In this document: positions 63,601 through 64,000 of the stretch, piece after piece
How positions within the stretch are numbered: position 1 is the stretch's first letter
Layout: the number at the start of each line of letters is the position of its first letter
Assembly: GCF_036669915.1 (NCBI RefSeq)
Contig: NC_089315.1
Span: forward strand, 7,215,791-7,279,790
Length of the DNA: 64,000 nucleotides
Reading direction: 5' to 3'
Origin: Pocillopora verrucosa
Lineage: Eukaryota > Cnidaria > Anthozoa > Scleractinia > Pocilloporidae
Position numbers and translations under genes: made by a program
Notes under the pieces: model-generated
Seen by the model: the letters and a program-made list of their open reading frames with translations, nothing else
Database searches by the model: none
What the model was told of the DNA's origin: nothing

Positions 63601-64000
63601 TTTTGGAGACAACTTCCTTAGTCATGGAGTCAAATTTGTCGAGTAAAGGGCAGTGAAGGTGCAATCAGAATGAACATGAAGTTGAGCGGAAAATCTTTAA
63701 TATTCATAAATGAATCAACTGAACAAGACATTAAGCTCTAAGTTGTTGGTGTTTCCAAGAATTGAGTTACTTGATTTTATCATTTCATAGCCCTTCAACC
63801 GCAAACAGTGACAAATATCTAATTCCTCCTGACAATGTCACCCCACAATCACACAGTAAGGGAAATGATCACCAACTAAAGAAGCTCTTGATTGTTAAAC
63901 AAATTCTCCTTGTCAACACCTTAGGAATTGTATAAAAAACAGTAAGGAGAATATGCTTACTGTTGTTAGGGTGTAAGGGTTGATTACAACCTGTATTTTT
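57688..64000 (+). CDS. PDE8: High-affinity cAMP-specific phosphodiesterase 8 (N-terminal part, continues past window)
   Basis: Three coding exons seen: 57688-57963 (92 codons), 58104-58160 (19), 62395-62529 (45), all phase 0. The N-terminus MGCAPSIH is that of vertebrate PDE8A/B; Gly2 and Cys3 are the likely myristoylation and palmitoylation sites for membrane attachment. A Ser/Arg/Gly-rich linker (about 25-90) is variable in the family. Exons 2-3 start the receiver-like (REC) domain: [12 protein letters not shown] then [11 protein letters not shown], matching the human order FGPM...LLVFTKEDNQ. The PAS domain and the HD-type catalytic domain lie beyond the window. Intron 2 is over 4.2 kb and contains the 60497-61282 element. 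Known role: hydrolysis of cAMP with very high affinity. Confidence 0.9.
60497..61282. mobile_element. Inverted-repeat element with TATTTATTC ... GAATAAATA ends
   Basis: Left end CATATTTATTCAACTATAAGC (60501 on) matches the reverse complement of the right end CTTATAGCCGAATAAATAC (about 61259-61277). Internal matches such as GGGTCTCAGCTCATAGCC and GGGTCTCACCTTATAGCTGG recur. About 790 bp, in a PDE8 intron. The minus-strand frame 60880-60638 (80 codons, starting [11 protein letters not shown]) lies inside and might derive from the element's original coding part. Confidence 0.55.
62688..62777 (+). repeat. Short family 2 derivative
   Basis: PDE8 intron. AATCCTCAGACTCCCAAG at one end and CTCTGGGAGTTAAAGGGTTA at the other; about 90 bp, internally deleted. 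Confidence 0.5.
63790..63982 (+). repeat. Interspersed element, family 1
   Basis: PDE8 intron at the right window edge. GCCCTTCAACCGCAAACAG at the start, GGAAATGATCACCAACTAAA, CTCTTGATTGTTAAACAAAT and an end TTAGGGTGTAAGGGTTGA. Confidence 0.75.

Overview
The window is nuclear DNA from an animal, most likely an anthozoan cnidarian such as a stony coral. This is inferred from the metazoan gene set (PIK3C3, PMF1, SLC25A38, PIAS, a paired-like homeobox gene, PDE8, ZCCHC9), short exons with GT-AG introns, AT-rich non-coding DNA, and many short interspersed elements of the kind common in coral genomes. The species cannot be named from sequence alone. Gene models were built by hand by joining exons whose reading phases agree and whose translations match known families.

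Layout. 418-819 (+): apparent last coding exon of an unknown gene starting before the window. 2245-4982 (-): ZCCHC9, six exons. 5144-20229 (+): PIK3C3/VPS34, 29 exons, sharing a 161-bp divergent promoter gap with ZCCHC9. 21303-24541 (-): PMF1, a kinetochore MIS12-complex subunit, six exons. 26341-28057 (+): a HAD-family hydrolase, three exons. 28058-30904: no intact gene, but an EF-hand-like remnant, a hairpin and a 143-bp element with a 9-bp target duplication. 31747-35728 (+): SLC25A38, the mitochondrial glycine carrier, with a possible alternative first exon at 30905-31000 and a phased array of CArG-box motifs between the two starts. 37852-47357 (+): a PIAS-type SUMO E3 ligase whose middle exons are interrupted by small insertions. 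50863-53547 (-): a paired-like homeobox gene, three exons. 57688 to the window end (+): the first three coding exons of PDE8, a cAMP phosphodiesterase, running off the right edge.

The genes do not form a pathway. They look like an ordinary gene-dense stretch of housekeeping genes (lipid kinase/autophagy, kinetochore, mitochondrial glycine import, SUMO ligation) with one developmental transcription factor and one cAMP-signalling gene. Introns and gaps hold at least five interspersed repeat families. The largest is a roughly 190-210 bp element ending in AACCCTTTA / TAAAGGGTT, with at least eight copies.

The observations most worth following up are the cluster of single-base disruptions in the conserved PIAS exons (assembly patch or decaying gene), the two possible N-termini of SLC25A38 with CArG motifs between them, and the 143-bp inverted-repeat element with a clean 9-bp target duplication. 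I did not find a convincing new multi-gene system.
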